Origin: Sulfobacillus acidophilus | GTDB lineage: Bacteria; Bacillota; Sulfobacillia; Sulfobacillales; Sulfobacillaceae | Length of the DNA stretch: 49,237 bases | Direction of reading: 5' to 3' | Assembly (NCBI GenBank): GCA_003023745.1 | Contig: PXYV01000023.1 | Span: forward strand, 1 to 49,237 | Part shown: piece by piece, positions 25,940 to 34,198 of the stretch | How the letters are laid out: every line of letters begins with the position of its first letter | How positions within the stretch are numbered: position 1 is the stretch's first letter | Notes under the pieces: generated by a model | What the model was told of the DNA's origin: nothing | Databases searched by the model: none | Seen by the model: only the letters and a program-made list of their open reading frames with translations | Program-made: the position numbers and the translations under genes

Positions 25940-27856
25940 ATGCCCCTTAAGCGCACTGGACGTCGGGCTATTTTTATGTTGTCCTTTGTCACCGCCAGTT
26001 TTTGTGTAGTGGGCTGGCGATTTTGGGACTTGCAAGTACTGCACGGGGCTCACTATCAGGCATTAGCCCAGCAAGATCAGTTGCGCCAAATTCCCATTCC
26101 CGCGCCGCGCGGCAACATTGTCACCGCCAATGGCGTCACCGTTGCAACTTCTAAGCCGGCCTGGACCTTGTACTACCTCAGTCAAGGTTCCACCTTGCCT
26201 ACACCCGAATTAAACCGTCTCTCCCATGACCTGGGCATCCCGGCCAAAACCATCAATCAAAATATTTTGACGCAACTGAGGGTGCAACCGAGCTATGATC
26301 CCATAGAAATTGATGCCAGCCTGACACCCAAACAAATTACCGTCATTGACGAAAATATTAATAGTCTTCCCTACTTACGGATTCAGCCAACCGCTATTCG
26401 CAGCTACCCATACGGCAGCATCATGGGCAATATATTAGGATTTTTAGATGAGAATACCGCCACCACAGACAAAGGTGTCTACGGCTTAGAGCAAGAGTAC
26501 AACAGCTATCTTGTGGGCCATTCCGGCGGAGAATACGCAGAAGTCAATCGCGCCGGCCAACTGGTCAAACTCTTTGGTCAAGAAGTCCCGACTCCGGGCG
26601 ACACCTTGCACCTTACCATCAATTGGACCCTAGAGAAGACAGCCTATTCGGCCTTAGGCTATATCATGCATATCATGCAGCATGCCAATCCGGCCCTTAC
26701 GGCTTATGCGCCCAGCGCCAATCAAGGAGGTGTCATCGCCCTTAATCCGAACAACGGCGATATTCTGGCCATTGCCAGCTTACCGTCCTACAATCCCAAC
26801 AAGTTAGTACCTAATAATCCCGACCGAACCGCGTATCTGGAGCAATTGGACAAAAAAGCGGAAAAAACGGGCAATAGTCCCTTTACCATTGTTCCCATCA
26901 ACAATCCCTTTCCCCCAGGCTCCACCTTCAAACCGATAATGGCGGTCGCAGCTCTGGCCTCCCACATTGTGACGGCCACGACTGAAATTTACGACCCGGG
27001 ATATTTCCCCAAAATCCCCAGTTTTCACAGTTGGGAATATCCTAACGCGTTTGGCTGGTTGAATATTGAGCAAGCCATAGGCCTTTCCGACGACACCTTT
27101 TTCTACACGTTGGGTTACGACATGGGCATTAATGTCATGGACCACTGGATGAAGATGTTCTTATTGAACAAACCGACAGGTATCGACTTGCCCTATGCCG
27201 TGACAAACACCATTCCAACCCCGCAAGAATTGGAACAAACCCAACACGTACCGTGGACCCCAGGCCAAAATCTCAATACGGTCATTGGTCAGGGGTTAGA
27301 CGATTTTACCATGATTACGTTGGCACGCGCTGATGCCGCCATCGCTAACGGGGGCACGCTGTACGAACCGCATCTTGTATCCGAGATTACCTCGCCCAGC
27401 GGGAAAGTGGTTAAAAAATTCAAACCGGTGGTGCAAGGACGCATCAACCTACCCGCATCAGTGTGGAACATTGTCCATAAAGGCATGGAACTGTCCGCGC
27501 AGGATCCCGATATTGCGCACACTGGCACCAGTGGCACAGGCTACGGCGCGCTCGCTGGATTCCCCATCCCTCTGGCCTCCAAAACGGGGACAGCACAAGT
27601 GAACGGCAAGCAAAACAACGCCGTGTTTTTGACGTACGGACCCATGTATGGATCGCATCCGCATCCGACCATTCTCATCATGGTTTACGTAAAAGGCGGC
27701 AATTGGGGTGCCGACTCCGGGTTTGTCGCTCGAGCGATTTACGACCAGTATTTCAAAGTGAAGGACCCGTCCGCCAAAAGCCTATTAGACTACACCTTTG
27801 GTGAACCCTTCAACTGGCCGTTCGGGTATCAGGCGCTCGCCGCAAAGGCCCCGTAG
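25940..27856 (+). CDS. PBP2-type penicillin-binding protein (transpeptidase)
   Basis: A 638-residue class B penicillin-binding protein. One N-terminal membrane anchor (about 9-26) is followed by the dimerisation domain with PRGNIVTANG (about 55-64) and the transpeptidase. The catalytic SxxK is GSTFKP (about 329-334), and the KTG box is SKTGTAQ (about 546-552). It cross-links peptidoglycan outside the membrane, as in cell elongation (PBP2/MrdA) or sporulation (SpoVD-like); no PASTA domain is present. The ATG at 25940 lies behind GAGGGAG. Followed by a small gene in the same direction. Confidence 0.9.
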   Translation: MPLKRTGRRAIFMLSFVTASFCVVGWRFWDLQVLHGAHYQALAQQDQLRQIPIPAPRGNIVTANGVTVATSKPAWTLYYLSQGSTLPTPELNRLSHDLGIPAKTINQNILTQLRVQPSYDPIEIDASLTPKQITVIDENINSLPYLRIQPTAIRSYPYGSIMGNILGFLDENTATTDKGVYGLEQEYNSYLVGHSGGEYAEVNRAGQLVKLFGQEVPTPGDTLHLTINWTLEKTAYSALGYIMHIMQHANPALTAYAPSANQGGVIALNPNNGDILAIASLPSYNPNKLVPNNPDRTAYLEQLDKKAEKTGNSPFTIVPINNPFPPGSTFKPIMAVAALASHIVTATTEIYDPGYFPKIPSFHSWEYPNAFGWLNIEQAIGLSDDTFFYTLGYDMGINVMDHWMKMFLLNKPTGIDLPYAVTNTIPTPQELEQTQHVPWTPGQNLNTVIGQGLDDFTMITLARADAAIANGGTLYEPHLVSEITSPSGKVVKKFKPVVQGRINLPASVWNIVHKGMELSAQDPDIAHTGTSGTGYGALAGFPIPLASKTGTAQVNGKQNNAVFLTYGPMYGSHPHPTILIMVYVKGGNWGADSGFVARAIYDQYFKVKDPSAKSLLDYTFGEPFNWPFGYQALAAKAP

Positions 27857-27879
27857 TTCCGCAAAAAGGGAGCGTTCGC

Positions 27880-28167
27880 ATGACCAGTGACGATTTGATT
27901 GATCAATATTATGCATTTGCCCAAGAAGGCGACACCTTGATCCCTTTTGTCTCCCGGACCCTGTCTGGTGCGTTTGGCCAGCCTGACCGGGTCGCCCTCT
28001 TGCATTTTTTAGATCGCATCGAAAGCATTATTCTCGGAAACATCGTGCTGCGGTTTGAAGAAGGCCCTGGCCTCGATGCCGATCCCGACACCGTCAGCGA
28101 GTCCGCGCGTCAGGAAATCGACGAGGCCCGTTCCCTTGTGATGATCGCGCTAGGCACCGAGACTTGA
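27880..28167 (+). CDS. Small acidic protein of unknown function, stop codon at IS junction
   Basis: A 95-residue acidic, helical protein with a good AAAAAGGGAG site, 23 bp after the PBP gene. I recognise no domain. Its last codons GAG ACT TGA run across the right end of the IS605-type element (IS from about 28164). Joining the flanking host sequences across the IS gives GAG ACA TAA, which would encode the same final residues. The insertion therefore appears to have replaced the stop codon without altering the protein, but separated the gene from its terminator at 30.02 kb. Confidence 0.65.
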   Translation: MTSDDLIDQYYAFAQEGDTLIPFVSRTLSGAFGQPDRVALLHFLDRIESIILGNIVLRFEEGPGLDADPDTVSESARQEIDEARSLVMIALGTET

Positions 28168-29488
28168 ACCTCCCCGCCCTTAGGGCGGAGATTCTGGGGG
28201 AACCGCTGTGGCTGCGTCGCGGGTCGAGAGACCCTCGGAGTGACCCTCCTGACTCGCCACCGCTTATCCCGCCAGCAACATGCCGGGGTTCAGCCGGACT
28301 ACGCCTTAACGCCCTTTTGAGAGGGACGGGACGGCGATACGTTATTCGTGGGGGGACCAAGAACTCCCCGGGGCGAATCGCCCCATACATCCCCTTGTTG
28401 AGGATGTTTACCGCACCGACCCCATCCCGATGTGCACGATAGTCACACGCACGACAGCGATAAGTTCGGCCCGCCATCTTGTTAAGATGGCCACAGCGCG
28501 GACACGTTTGAGACGTGTCCGCTTCGCTAATCTTGATCAGTTGGATACCGTAACGACGGAGCTTGTATTCTAAGTACAGGTCCAAACGGCCAAATTCCAA
28601 CGCTCCGACCTCTTGGTTCGTCCGCCGGGATCGACGGTGCCGCTTTTTGTGGTTGAGGGTGCCCAGATCCCCTGCGTATAGGACCGTGATGCCGGTGGCG
28701 AGGCAAAATGCGACAATCTGGTTGGCCGTATGGTGCAAGGCGTTGTGCGTGATTCGGTCAACTTTCTGGCTGGCCCGATGCTGTGCGCGGTTCAAGCGCT
28801 TGCGTCGACGCGAGCCGGGTTTCGTTCGACTCCTCTTCTTCCGTAGCTTGGCTTGCGCTTTAGCGTGGCCCTGCTTCACCGATCGCAGGCCCCGGCCGGA
28901 TATCGCTAAGGCTTCTTCGCCGTCGGACACCACGCCGAGATGAATGACGCCCATGTCGAGCCCACCAGCCTTGCTGGAGGGAACGGGCACGGGGTCCGGG
29001 ATCGTGCGGGTGACGGTCAGGTAAATCTCATCATACCCCAACTCAGCTTGCGCAATCGTACCGCTCGGCATGGCCAGGGGGAGATGCACCCGAATCGGTT
29101 CACGCCCGCGTCCGAGGGGCAAGAGGAGATGCTGTCCCTGAATCTTGAGGGCCTGCCCCTTGAAAATGGGGTTGAAGTACCGACGGAACCGCCAGGGATA
29201 CCGGGCTTGCTTATCTCCGTGTTTTCGTTTCGTGCGTACCCCGTCAATCGTGGCACAAAACTTCTCAATGATGGCTTGGACAGTTTGCGAGTGTAACGGA
29301 AAGCGCCGTTTAAAATGGGCTTTCAGTTGGGGTTCGGTCGGCCACGGCCAATGCCGCCGACGACAGAACCGGTGAATCTTGACCAAACGGGTCCACAGGT
29401 CGCCCGCGGCTCGGCGAGTGTCAGACGCCCTTTCCCATTCGGTGGGGGACAGGGAAACCCGATAGGTGAAGACCGTGGTCTCTTGCAT
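28094..29488 (-). CDS. tnpB: TnpB-type RNA-guided nuclease of the IS605-like element
   Basis: A 464-residue TnpB. The RuvC-I motif is GGLDMGVIHLGVV (about 179). The zinc finger is CPRCGHLN then CRACDYRAHRDG, whose final Asp is the RuvC-III residue. At the RuvC-II site, where most TnpBs have VxEDL, this protein has YAGDL, so Gly replaces Glu; a TnpB subgroup with GDL is known to me and may use a relocated acidic residue. The ATG at 29488 is chosen for its AAAGGGGG site. The last 23 or so codons lie outside the IS, in the antisense of the neighbouring gene. Confidence 0.88.
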   Translation of the reverse strand: MQETTVFTYRVSLSPTEWERASDTRRAAGDLWTRLVKIHRFCRRRHWPWPTEPQLKAHFKRRFPLHSQTVQAIIEKFCATIDGVRTKRKHGDKQARYPWRFRRYFNPIFKGQALKIQGQHLLLPLGRGREPIRVHLPLAMPSGTIAQAELGYDEIYLTVTRTIPDPVPVPSSKAGGLDMGVIHLGVVSDGEEALAISGRGLRSVKQGHAKAQAKLRKKRSRTKPGSRRRKRLNRAQHRASQKVDRITHNALHHTANQIVAFCLATGITVLYAGDLGTLNHKKRHRRSRRTNQEVGALEFGRLDLYLEYKLRRYGIQLIKISEADTSQTCPRCGHLNKMAGRTYRCRACDYRAHRDGVGAVNILNKGMYGAIRPGEFLVPPRITYRRPVPLKRALRRSPAEPRHVAGGISGGESGGSLRGSLDPRRSHSGSPRISALRAGRFKSRCLARSSQGNGPRRFPDARTR

Positions 29489-30015
29489 GGAGCACCCCCT
29501 TTCTTGACGAACCATTGTTTCCATATACGCTTGGTCGATGACTAAGACAAACGATTACCGTACGGGCCGTCATTGCGTGTTTAACTTACATGTTCACTTG
29601 GTCTTTATGACAAAATATCGGCGGTTCGTCTTTACGAAGGAAGTCTTAGAGGACTTGCGAACGATCTTTTCCGATGTATGCCAGGACTTTGAAGCCACGC
29701 TGGAAGAATTCGACGGCGAGCGGGATCATGGGCATTTGCTCATCACGTACTCGCCTAAGGTCGCGATTTCACGGCTGGTCAATAGCCTCAAAGGCGTCTC
29801 GTCCCGCCTCATGCGCAAGAAGCACGATCCCTCCATCGAACGAGCGCTGTGGGGCGGAAGCCTGTGGTCCCCGAGTTATTTTGCGGGTTCGGCAGGTGGG
29901 GCTTCGCTCTCGATCATTCACCAGTATATTGAGCAACAGCAAACCCCGGATTGACCCCTGCGGGCTCAGCGCCTGATCTCTCCGCCCTGAACGGCGAAGT
30001 TTTACGGCGCATCTG
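28164..30015. mobile_element. IS200/IS605-family element with divergent tnpA and tnpB
   Basis: About 1.85 kb. tnpB (minus) and tnpA (plus) are divergent, as in IS605. The right end beside tnpB has the subterminal hairpin CCGCCC-TTA-GGGCGG (about 28173-28187) and ends, on the tnpB-sense strand, in GGGGAGGTTCAA. The left end beside tnpA has an imperfect hairpin CCGCC-CTGAA-CGGCG then TTTTACGGCGC. The left boundary is placed after TTTTAT on the tnpB-sense strand, because joining the outer flanks then restores a stop codon of the small gene. No target duplication is expected for this family. Boundaries are inferred and may be off by a few bases. Confidence 0.85.
29538..29954 (+). CDS. tnpA: IS200-type Y1 transposase
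   Basis: A 138-residue HUH-family transposase. The HUH motif is NLHVHLVF (about 16-23) and the catalytic tyrosine lies in IIHQYIEQQ (about 126-134), following the family block LWGGSLWSPSYFAGSAGG (about 105-122). It performs single-strand cut-and-paste transposition by acting on the hairpin ends. Length and motifs are complete, so it may be active. Its ribosome binding site is weak, which is common for these genes. It is divergent from tnpB with a gap of about 50 bp. Confidence 0.92.
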   Translation: MTKTNDYRTGRHCVFNLHVHLVFMTKYRRFVFTKEVLEDLRTIFSDVCQDFEATLEEFDGERDHGHLLITYSPKVAISRLVNSLKGVSSRLMRKKHDPSIERALWGGSLWSPSYFAGSAGGASLSIIHQYIEQQQTPD

Positions 30016-30056
30016 ATAAAAGAGAGCGGCATCCCCGCCCTTTTGGGACCCGCTCT
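30016..30056. terminator. Bidirectional terminator between small gene and bcp
   Basis: AGAGCGG (30023-30029) and CCGCTCT (30050-30056) enclose CCC-TTTT-GGG. On the minus strand it is followed by CTTTTAT, a good terminator for the peroxiredoxin gene. The IS605-type left end abuts this T-tract. Confidence 0.7.
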
Positions 30057-30084
30057 TGCGCAATCGCCGTTCACGACGCACGAA

Positions 30085-30555
30085 CTAATTGATGGCGCTG
30101 ACCGTGCGCAATACCTCATCAACGTGACCGTCAACCTGAGACACTGAAAAAATACGACGCACCTGCCCTTTTGTGTCAATGATAAAAGTGGTGCGCTGCG
30201 CCACTTGCCCGAGTTCCGGGTGTCCCGGAATTTCTGTCAGAATCCCCAGTTTTTGGCTCACCGACTGGTCGGCATCGGACAACAGGGGGAAGTGCAAGCC
30301 GCACGCCTGACTAAACGTCGCATGGGACGCGGCCGGATCCACGCTCATGCCAATCACGACCGTGTCCTTGGCCTCAAAATCTGCCAGTTTTCGATCAAAA
30401 TCTATTGCTTCGCGCGTACATCCCGGTGTCAGATCCTTGGGGTAGAAATATAACACCACATTCTTTTTGCCTTGATAGTCGGCCAGACGGATCGTTTGTC
30501 CGTCGTGTGTTTGCCCCGCAATCTGGGGGAACTGGTCACCCTCTTTTATGTTCAT
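30085..30555 (-). CDS. bcp: Thioredoxin-dependent peroxiredoxin (Bcp/PrxQ)
   Basis: A 156-residue AhpC/TSA-fold peroxidase of the bacterioferritin comigratory protein type. The peroxidatic motif is YPKDLTPGCTREAIDF (about 38-53) with the active Cys. In many Bcp proteins a resolving Cys follows five residues later; here that position is Ile, so this is a one-Cys or atypical variant. Another Cys in QACGLHFPLLSD (about 83-94) might resolve. It reduces H2O2 and organic peroxides in the cytoplasm. AAGGAGGCGGACTA precedes the ATG. Single gene with its own terminator. Confidence 0.92.
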   Translation of the reverse strand: MNIKEGDQFPQIAGQTHDGQTIRLADYQGKKNVVLYFYPKDLTPGCTREAIDFDRKLADFEAKDTVVIGMSVDPAASHATFSQACGLHFPLLSDADQSVSQKLGILTEIPGHPELGQVAQRTTFIIDTKGQVRRIFSVSQVDGHVDEVLRTVSAIN

Positions 30556-30726
30556 TAGTCCGCCTCCTTGAAATCATGTAACATCGCAAGCACTAGCCTC
30601 CTGCCGGGCCACATCACCCTAGCTATAGAATCTTTGCCAGGAGCGGTCAGTCCACGCTCGTTCACGAAAGTCCCAGGACTAACCCTGACTACCATAGCAT
30701 ATATTGCGGCGGGAGAGGATGCCACC

Positions 30727-31374
30727 TTGCGCAAATTACTCATCTGGGCCGTCTTAGCCGCCCTCATTACCGCTTATGGCCTCATCCAAAATGCGCCCGC
30801 GACCGTCGCCGCTGTGGCAACACCATCCCCATTAATAGTGATTGACCCTGGCCATGGCGGTTGGGATCCAGGTGCAGTCCGCGGAGCTGTCTATGAGAAA
30901 TCCCTCACGCTCGCCATCGCCTTGAAACTCGGCACACTGTTGCAGCGCAAGAATTTTCGCGTCTATTACACGCGCACCCAAGATTCCGCGCTTTCCTCCA
31001 CAGTGTTACGTGATTTGAATGCGCGCGCCCATCTAGCCAACCGATTGGGGGCAACAGTGTTTGTCTCCATTCACGTCAACACCGAGCCCACCGGAACCAT
31101 GGCCGGCCCCCTCGTGTACTACAACCGCATGAGCCCGGTATCCTATGCATTAGCGCAATCCATTAGCGCGGCGCTGGTTCCCTTGACCTCTACGGCTCGA
31201 TCCCCCCGCCCGATTCGTCAATGGATCCTTCACGTCGCCACAATGCCCGCCGTGAACGTCGAAGTCGGATTCTTGTCACATCGTCTCGATCAAAGCCGCA
31301 TGCAATCTCCCGCCTACCAAGAACAACTATCGCGCGCCATTGCCGTTGGCATCACTCGCTATTTGCATCGTTAA
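30727..31374 (+). CDS. N-acetylmuramoyl-L-alanine amidase (Amidase_3)
   Basis: A 215-residue zinc amidase. From a TTG start at 30727 the protein opens with a signal peptide (RKLLIWAVLAALITAYGLI), then the catalytic domain: VIDPGHGGWDPGA (first zinc His), the catalytic-region Glu in YEKSLTLAIA, SIHVNTEP (second zinc His, about 117), and VNVEVGFLSH (about 176-185) with the C-terminal Glu. It cleaves the bond between muramic acid and the stem peptide. The TTG is preferred because GGGAGAGG lies before it and it starts the signal peptide directly; an ATG 53 codons upstream gives no sensible N-terminus. Confidence 0.88.
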   Translation: MRKLLIWAVLAALITAYGLIQNAPATVAAVATPSPLIVIDPGHGGWDPGAVRGAVYEKSLTLAIALKLGTLLQRKNFRVYYTRTQDSALSSTVLRDLNARAHLANRLGATVFVSIHVNTEPTGTMAGPLVYYNRMSPVSYALAQSISAALVPLTSTARSPRPIRQWILHVATMPAVNVEVGFLSHRLDQSRMQSPAYQEQLSRAIAVGITRYLHR

Positions 31375-31843
31375 CCGGCGCCAGTTGAACCAGCGCGAGC
31401 GCAGCCAGCCCCTCTTTTCGGCCCAGCCACCCCATTTGGTCTGTCGTCGTAGCCTTAATCGAAATCGAGTCGGGCTGTATGCGCAAGATGGGAGCCAACA
31501 CGTTACGGATGTCGGGGACCAGCGGTCGCACCTTGGGTTCCTCGCCAATGACCGTCGCATCCACGAATTCGACGCGACAGCGCCGAACTGCCGTCATCTG
31601 CATAACCCGTCGCAAAAGATCGGTGGACGCGGCACCGCGCACTGTGGGATCGTCGCCGCGAAACCAGGTGCCGATGTCCCCGGCGCCCATGGCTCCCAAA
31701 ATCGCGTCAATAATAGCATGCGTGAGCACATCGCCATCACTGTCACCTTGCAATCCGCGCGGATAATCGACCCGGATGCCACCCAATATGAGCGGCCTGC
31801 CGACTACCAACGGATGCGCGTCAAACCCCTGACCCATTCGCAT
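31352..31843 (-). CDS. ispF: 2-C-methyl-D-erythritol 2,4-cyclodiphosphate synthase
   Basis: A 163-residue IspF of the non-mevalonate isoprenoid pathway; it forms the cyclic diphosphate with release of CMP. Metal ligands are in GQGFDAHPL (Asp and His, about 5-13) and GDVLTHAIIDAILGA (about 37-51), and the C-terminal signature is TTTDQMGWLGRKEG (about 132-145). It works as a trimer. It overlaps ispD upstream by 23 bp, so the two steps are translated from one message. It converges with the amidase gene and overlaps it at the 3' end by 23 bp. Confidence 0.95.
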   Translation of the reverse strand: MRMGQGFDAHPLVVGRPLILGGIRVDYPRGLQGDSDGDVLTHAIIDAILGAMGAGDIGTWFRGDDPTVRGAASTDLLRRVMQMTAVRRCRVEFVDATVIGEEPKVRPLVPDIRNVLAPILRIQPDSISIKATTTDQMGWLGRKEGLAALALVQLAPVNDANSE

Positions 31844-32531
31844 GCTTGACCATTCCCTTCAGCATGACTTCAAACCAGACGACATCTTCCGGCTGTGTCA
31901 ACTTCTGGTTGATGCGGTCGCCTGGCACCGCCCGCACCTTGACCCCGATCCGCTCCGCCACCTCGGCGTCATCGGTCGGCACCGCGCTATCGCCCCAACT
32001 TTGGTAGGCTCGCTCGATGAGTCCTTTTTTAAAGCCTTGCGGCGTTTGTGCCAGACCGAGTGGGTGTCGGGGGATCGTCCGTTTCACCAGCCCATCGGGC
32101 CCCACCGATTTGACCGTGTCCACCACATCGATGACAGGCAGAGCGGCTCCATACTCTTCAGCAGCCGCAATCACGCGGCGTATTAACAGCATGGGAACCA
32201 AGAAACGCGCCGCATCGTGAATCAGCACAACATCCTGCGCGCTGGCCTCCGTCAAGGCCGACAACCCCGCCATAACGGAAAGGTAGCGTTCCGCGCCTCC
32301 TGTGACCACCGTCATCTGATCGAGCTCCAGCGCCTTAAAGAGCTGTCGCACCGCTTTGTGGTCCGCAGCCTGTGCGACCACCACGCCACGGTACACGCCC
32401 GCTTCGGCAAAGCGTTGAAGTGTCCATTGCAATACCGGATGGCCTTCAAACGGCATCCAAATTTTATTGACTCCGCCCATGCGCTGACTCGTTCCGGCCG
32501 CTACGATAATGACATAGGTCTCCGTAAGCAT
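31821..32531 (-). CDS. ispD: 2-C-methyl-D-erythritol 4-phosphate cytidylyltransferase
   Basis: A 236-residue IspD, which joins CTP and methylerythritol 4-phosphate. The nucleotide-binding loop is IIVAAGTSQRMGGVNK (about 8-23). VLIHDAARFLVP (about 101-112) carries the conserved HDAARP-like element. TQTPQGF-type sequence appears as LAQTPQGFKK, and the PTDDAE segment follows (about 182). It precedes ispF, the usual arrangement in Firmicutes downstream of the PIN/TRAM gene. A terminator hairpin separates it from that gene, so its promoter probably lies in the intervening 85 bp. Confidence 0.95.
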   Translation of the reverse strand: MLTETYVIIVAAGTSQRMGGVNKIWMPFEGHPVLQWTLQRFAEAGVYRGVVVAQAADHKAVRQLFKALELDQMTVVTGGAERYLSVMAGLSALTEASAQDVVLIHDAARFLVPMLLIRRVIAAAEEYGAALPVIDVVDTVKSVGPDGLVKRTIPRHPLGLAQTPQGFKKGLIERAYQSWGDSAVPTDDAEVAERIGVKVRAVPGDRINQKLTQPEDVVWFEVMLKGMVKHANGSGV

Positions 32532-32570
32532 CCCCCCATCTCCATTCTACCCGAATCACCTCAACGCAAA

Positions 32571-32597
32571 AGAGGCTCGGGAAAGTTCCGAGCCTCT
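32571..32597 (-). terminator. Terminator after the PIN/TRAM gene
   Basis: A perfect 10-bp inverted repeat, AGAGGCTCGG (32571-32580) and CCGAGCCTCT (32588-32597), with a 7-nt loop. On the minus strand TTTGCG follows, giving a short T-tract. Confidence 0.7.
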
Positions 32598-32618
32598 CGA
32601 CGATCCGTGTCAAAAGAA

Positions 32619-33716
32619 CTAGCGCGCCTCGGCCTCCATACCCACCTGTGACTTTAACTTGGCAAAAATCATGCGCCCAGCCGCCGTCTGCAATACAGAG
32701 GTCACTAACACCGCGATGGTTTGACCAATGAACTTGCGGCCGCCATCGACGACAATCATCGTACCATCATCCAGATACCCGATACCTTGCCCCGACTCCT
32801 TGCCGTCTTTAATGACGTGAACAACCATTTCCTCACCCGGTAAGACGACGGGTTTGACGGCGTTGGCCAATTCATTGATGTTGAGAACCGGCACCCCTTG
32901 CAGCTCCGCCACCTTGTTCAGGTTAAAGTCATTCGTCACAACTTTTCCGTCCAAAATTTTCGCGAGTTTCAACAGCTTCGAATCCACCTCGAGATTCGGA
33001 TCTACTTCTCGCTCGTAGATTTGTACACTGTTTTGTTCTTTTTGAATCCGGTTCAGGATATCCAATCCCCGACGCCCACGATTTCGTTTAAGCATGTCCG
33101 CCGAATCTGCAATATGTCGCAATTCTTCGAGCACAAACGCCGGGATCACGAGAGGGCCTTCCAAAAATCCCGATTGGGCAATATCCGCAATACGCCCATC
33201 AATAATGACCGACGTATCCAGTATTTTGGGTTTGGTCCCGTCCGAGCTGCTGCGATGTTTGATTCGCGCCGGCAGCCAATTTTGCGGCCGCATGATATCA
33301 TCCTTGCGGCGAATGGAAATGCGCAAACCAAAATATCCTCCGGCCACGGTGATAGCCACCCGCAAAATCGTGCCCAAAAATCCCATGCCACTTAAGGTGA
33401 CACCAATCAAATAGGCAATAATCAGCCCAACAATAAGCCCGATCGAGCCGGAAACCAAGTCTTGGGTGGGCGTGCGCTGCAGGCGCGCCTCCCCCCATGA
33501 CGCCGTGCGACTAGCCCAGGCCACCAGGACCGGTCCTAACAAATAGCCCACAATTCCGCCGACAGCCAGACCAACGACTACCAGCACCTCGCCTCGCGCG
33601 TGTCCCAAAACGTGCAGCCACGGCAATGCCTGCAAGGCTCGGTGGCTTTGCAGCACTAATCCGACACCAATAAGGGCGCCAACAATAGTCAGCACTTGTC
33701 GCGCGATTCTGTTCAT
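32619..33716 (-). CDS. PIN/TRAM-domain membrane protein (YacL family)
   Basis: A 365-residue protein. Residues 1 to about 130 hold four membrane helices. A PIN nuclease-like domain follows, beginning [16 protein letters not shown] (about 163-178) with conserved acidic residues (Asp in LDTS, later in KLAKIL and [12 protein letters not shown]). The C-terminal TRAM domain contains [18 protein letters not shown] (about 311-328). It is homologous to B. subtilis YacL, a membrane-tethered putative RNase. The ATG at 33716 is chosen because GGGGAGG lies before it. In other Firmicutes it directly follows disA; here an APC permease gene intervenes. Confidence 0.92.
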   Translation of the reverse strand: MNRIARQVLTIVGALIGVGLVLQSHRALQALPWLHVLGHARGEVLVVVGLAVGGIVGYLLGPVLVAWASRTASWGEARLQRTPTQDLVSGSIGLIVGLIIAYLIGVTLSGMGFLGTILRVAITVAGGYFGLRISIRRKDDIMRPQNWLPARIKHRSSSDGTKPKILDTSVIIDGRIADIAQSGFLEGPLVIPAFVLEELRHIADSADMLKRNRGRRGLDILNRIQKEQNSVQIYEREVDPNLEVDSKLLKLAKILDGKVVTNDFNLNKVAELQGVPVLNINELANAVKPVVLPGEEMVVHVIKDGKESGQGIGYLDDGTMIVVDGGRKFIGQTIAVLVTSVLQTAAGRMIFAKLKSQVGMEAEAR

Positions 33717-34198
33717 ACCGGCCACCTCCCCACAAGATTCTCGGGATCGTTTGATTCCAAACTACCCAGTTTTTAGTCTTCCCGGAGGCGCGGATAAAAT
33801 ACTAAAAATTGACAAGTGCGGTATACCTCTTTTTGCGCCTCGTGAGGATCATATCATACCAAACCAGAAACGCTTCGCACGTCATGTTAGTTACCGTTTG
33901 TTGGACATTTCCCCGATTGCGCTGCTTCTAGCGCTTGACGCTAATCCCGCCTTCAACTTCAATCACCGCGACGCGTCTTACCAGACTTACGCCATCAAAA
34001 AAATGCGCGGCAGACAGTGCATGGATGCCACCGCCCGTTGCCCAAGTACGGCCAAGACCTCGCCTCGCCCCTCAAAACCTTTTTGATCCAAATTCTGCCC
34101 ATCGTCTAAACCACCGCCTGGCACCCGATTCACGTTGGCTTTAGCGATCATGTCCTGTCCGCCTTGGCGCATAGATTTCATAAGACGGAGGCGATTTG
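33717..34198. other. Intergenic region between PIN/TRAM and APC permease genes
   Basis: About 480 bp between divergent genes. It must hold both promoters. AT-rich sequence near 33795-33865, including TTGACA at 33808-33813 and a GGTATACC palindrome nearby, is the likeliest promoter area, but I cannot pair the boxes confidently. A minus-strand frame (33987-34180, beginning ATGATCGCTAAAGCC after AAGGCGG) could encode about 53 residues; it has no recognisable family and is not called. Confidence 0.35.
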
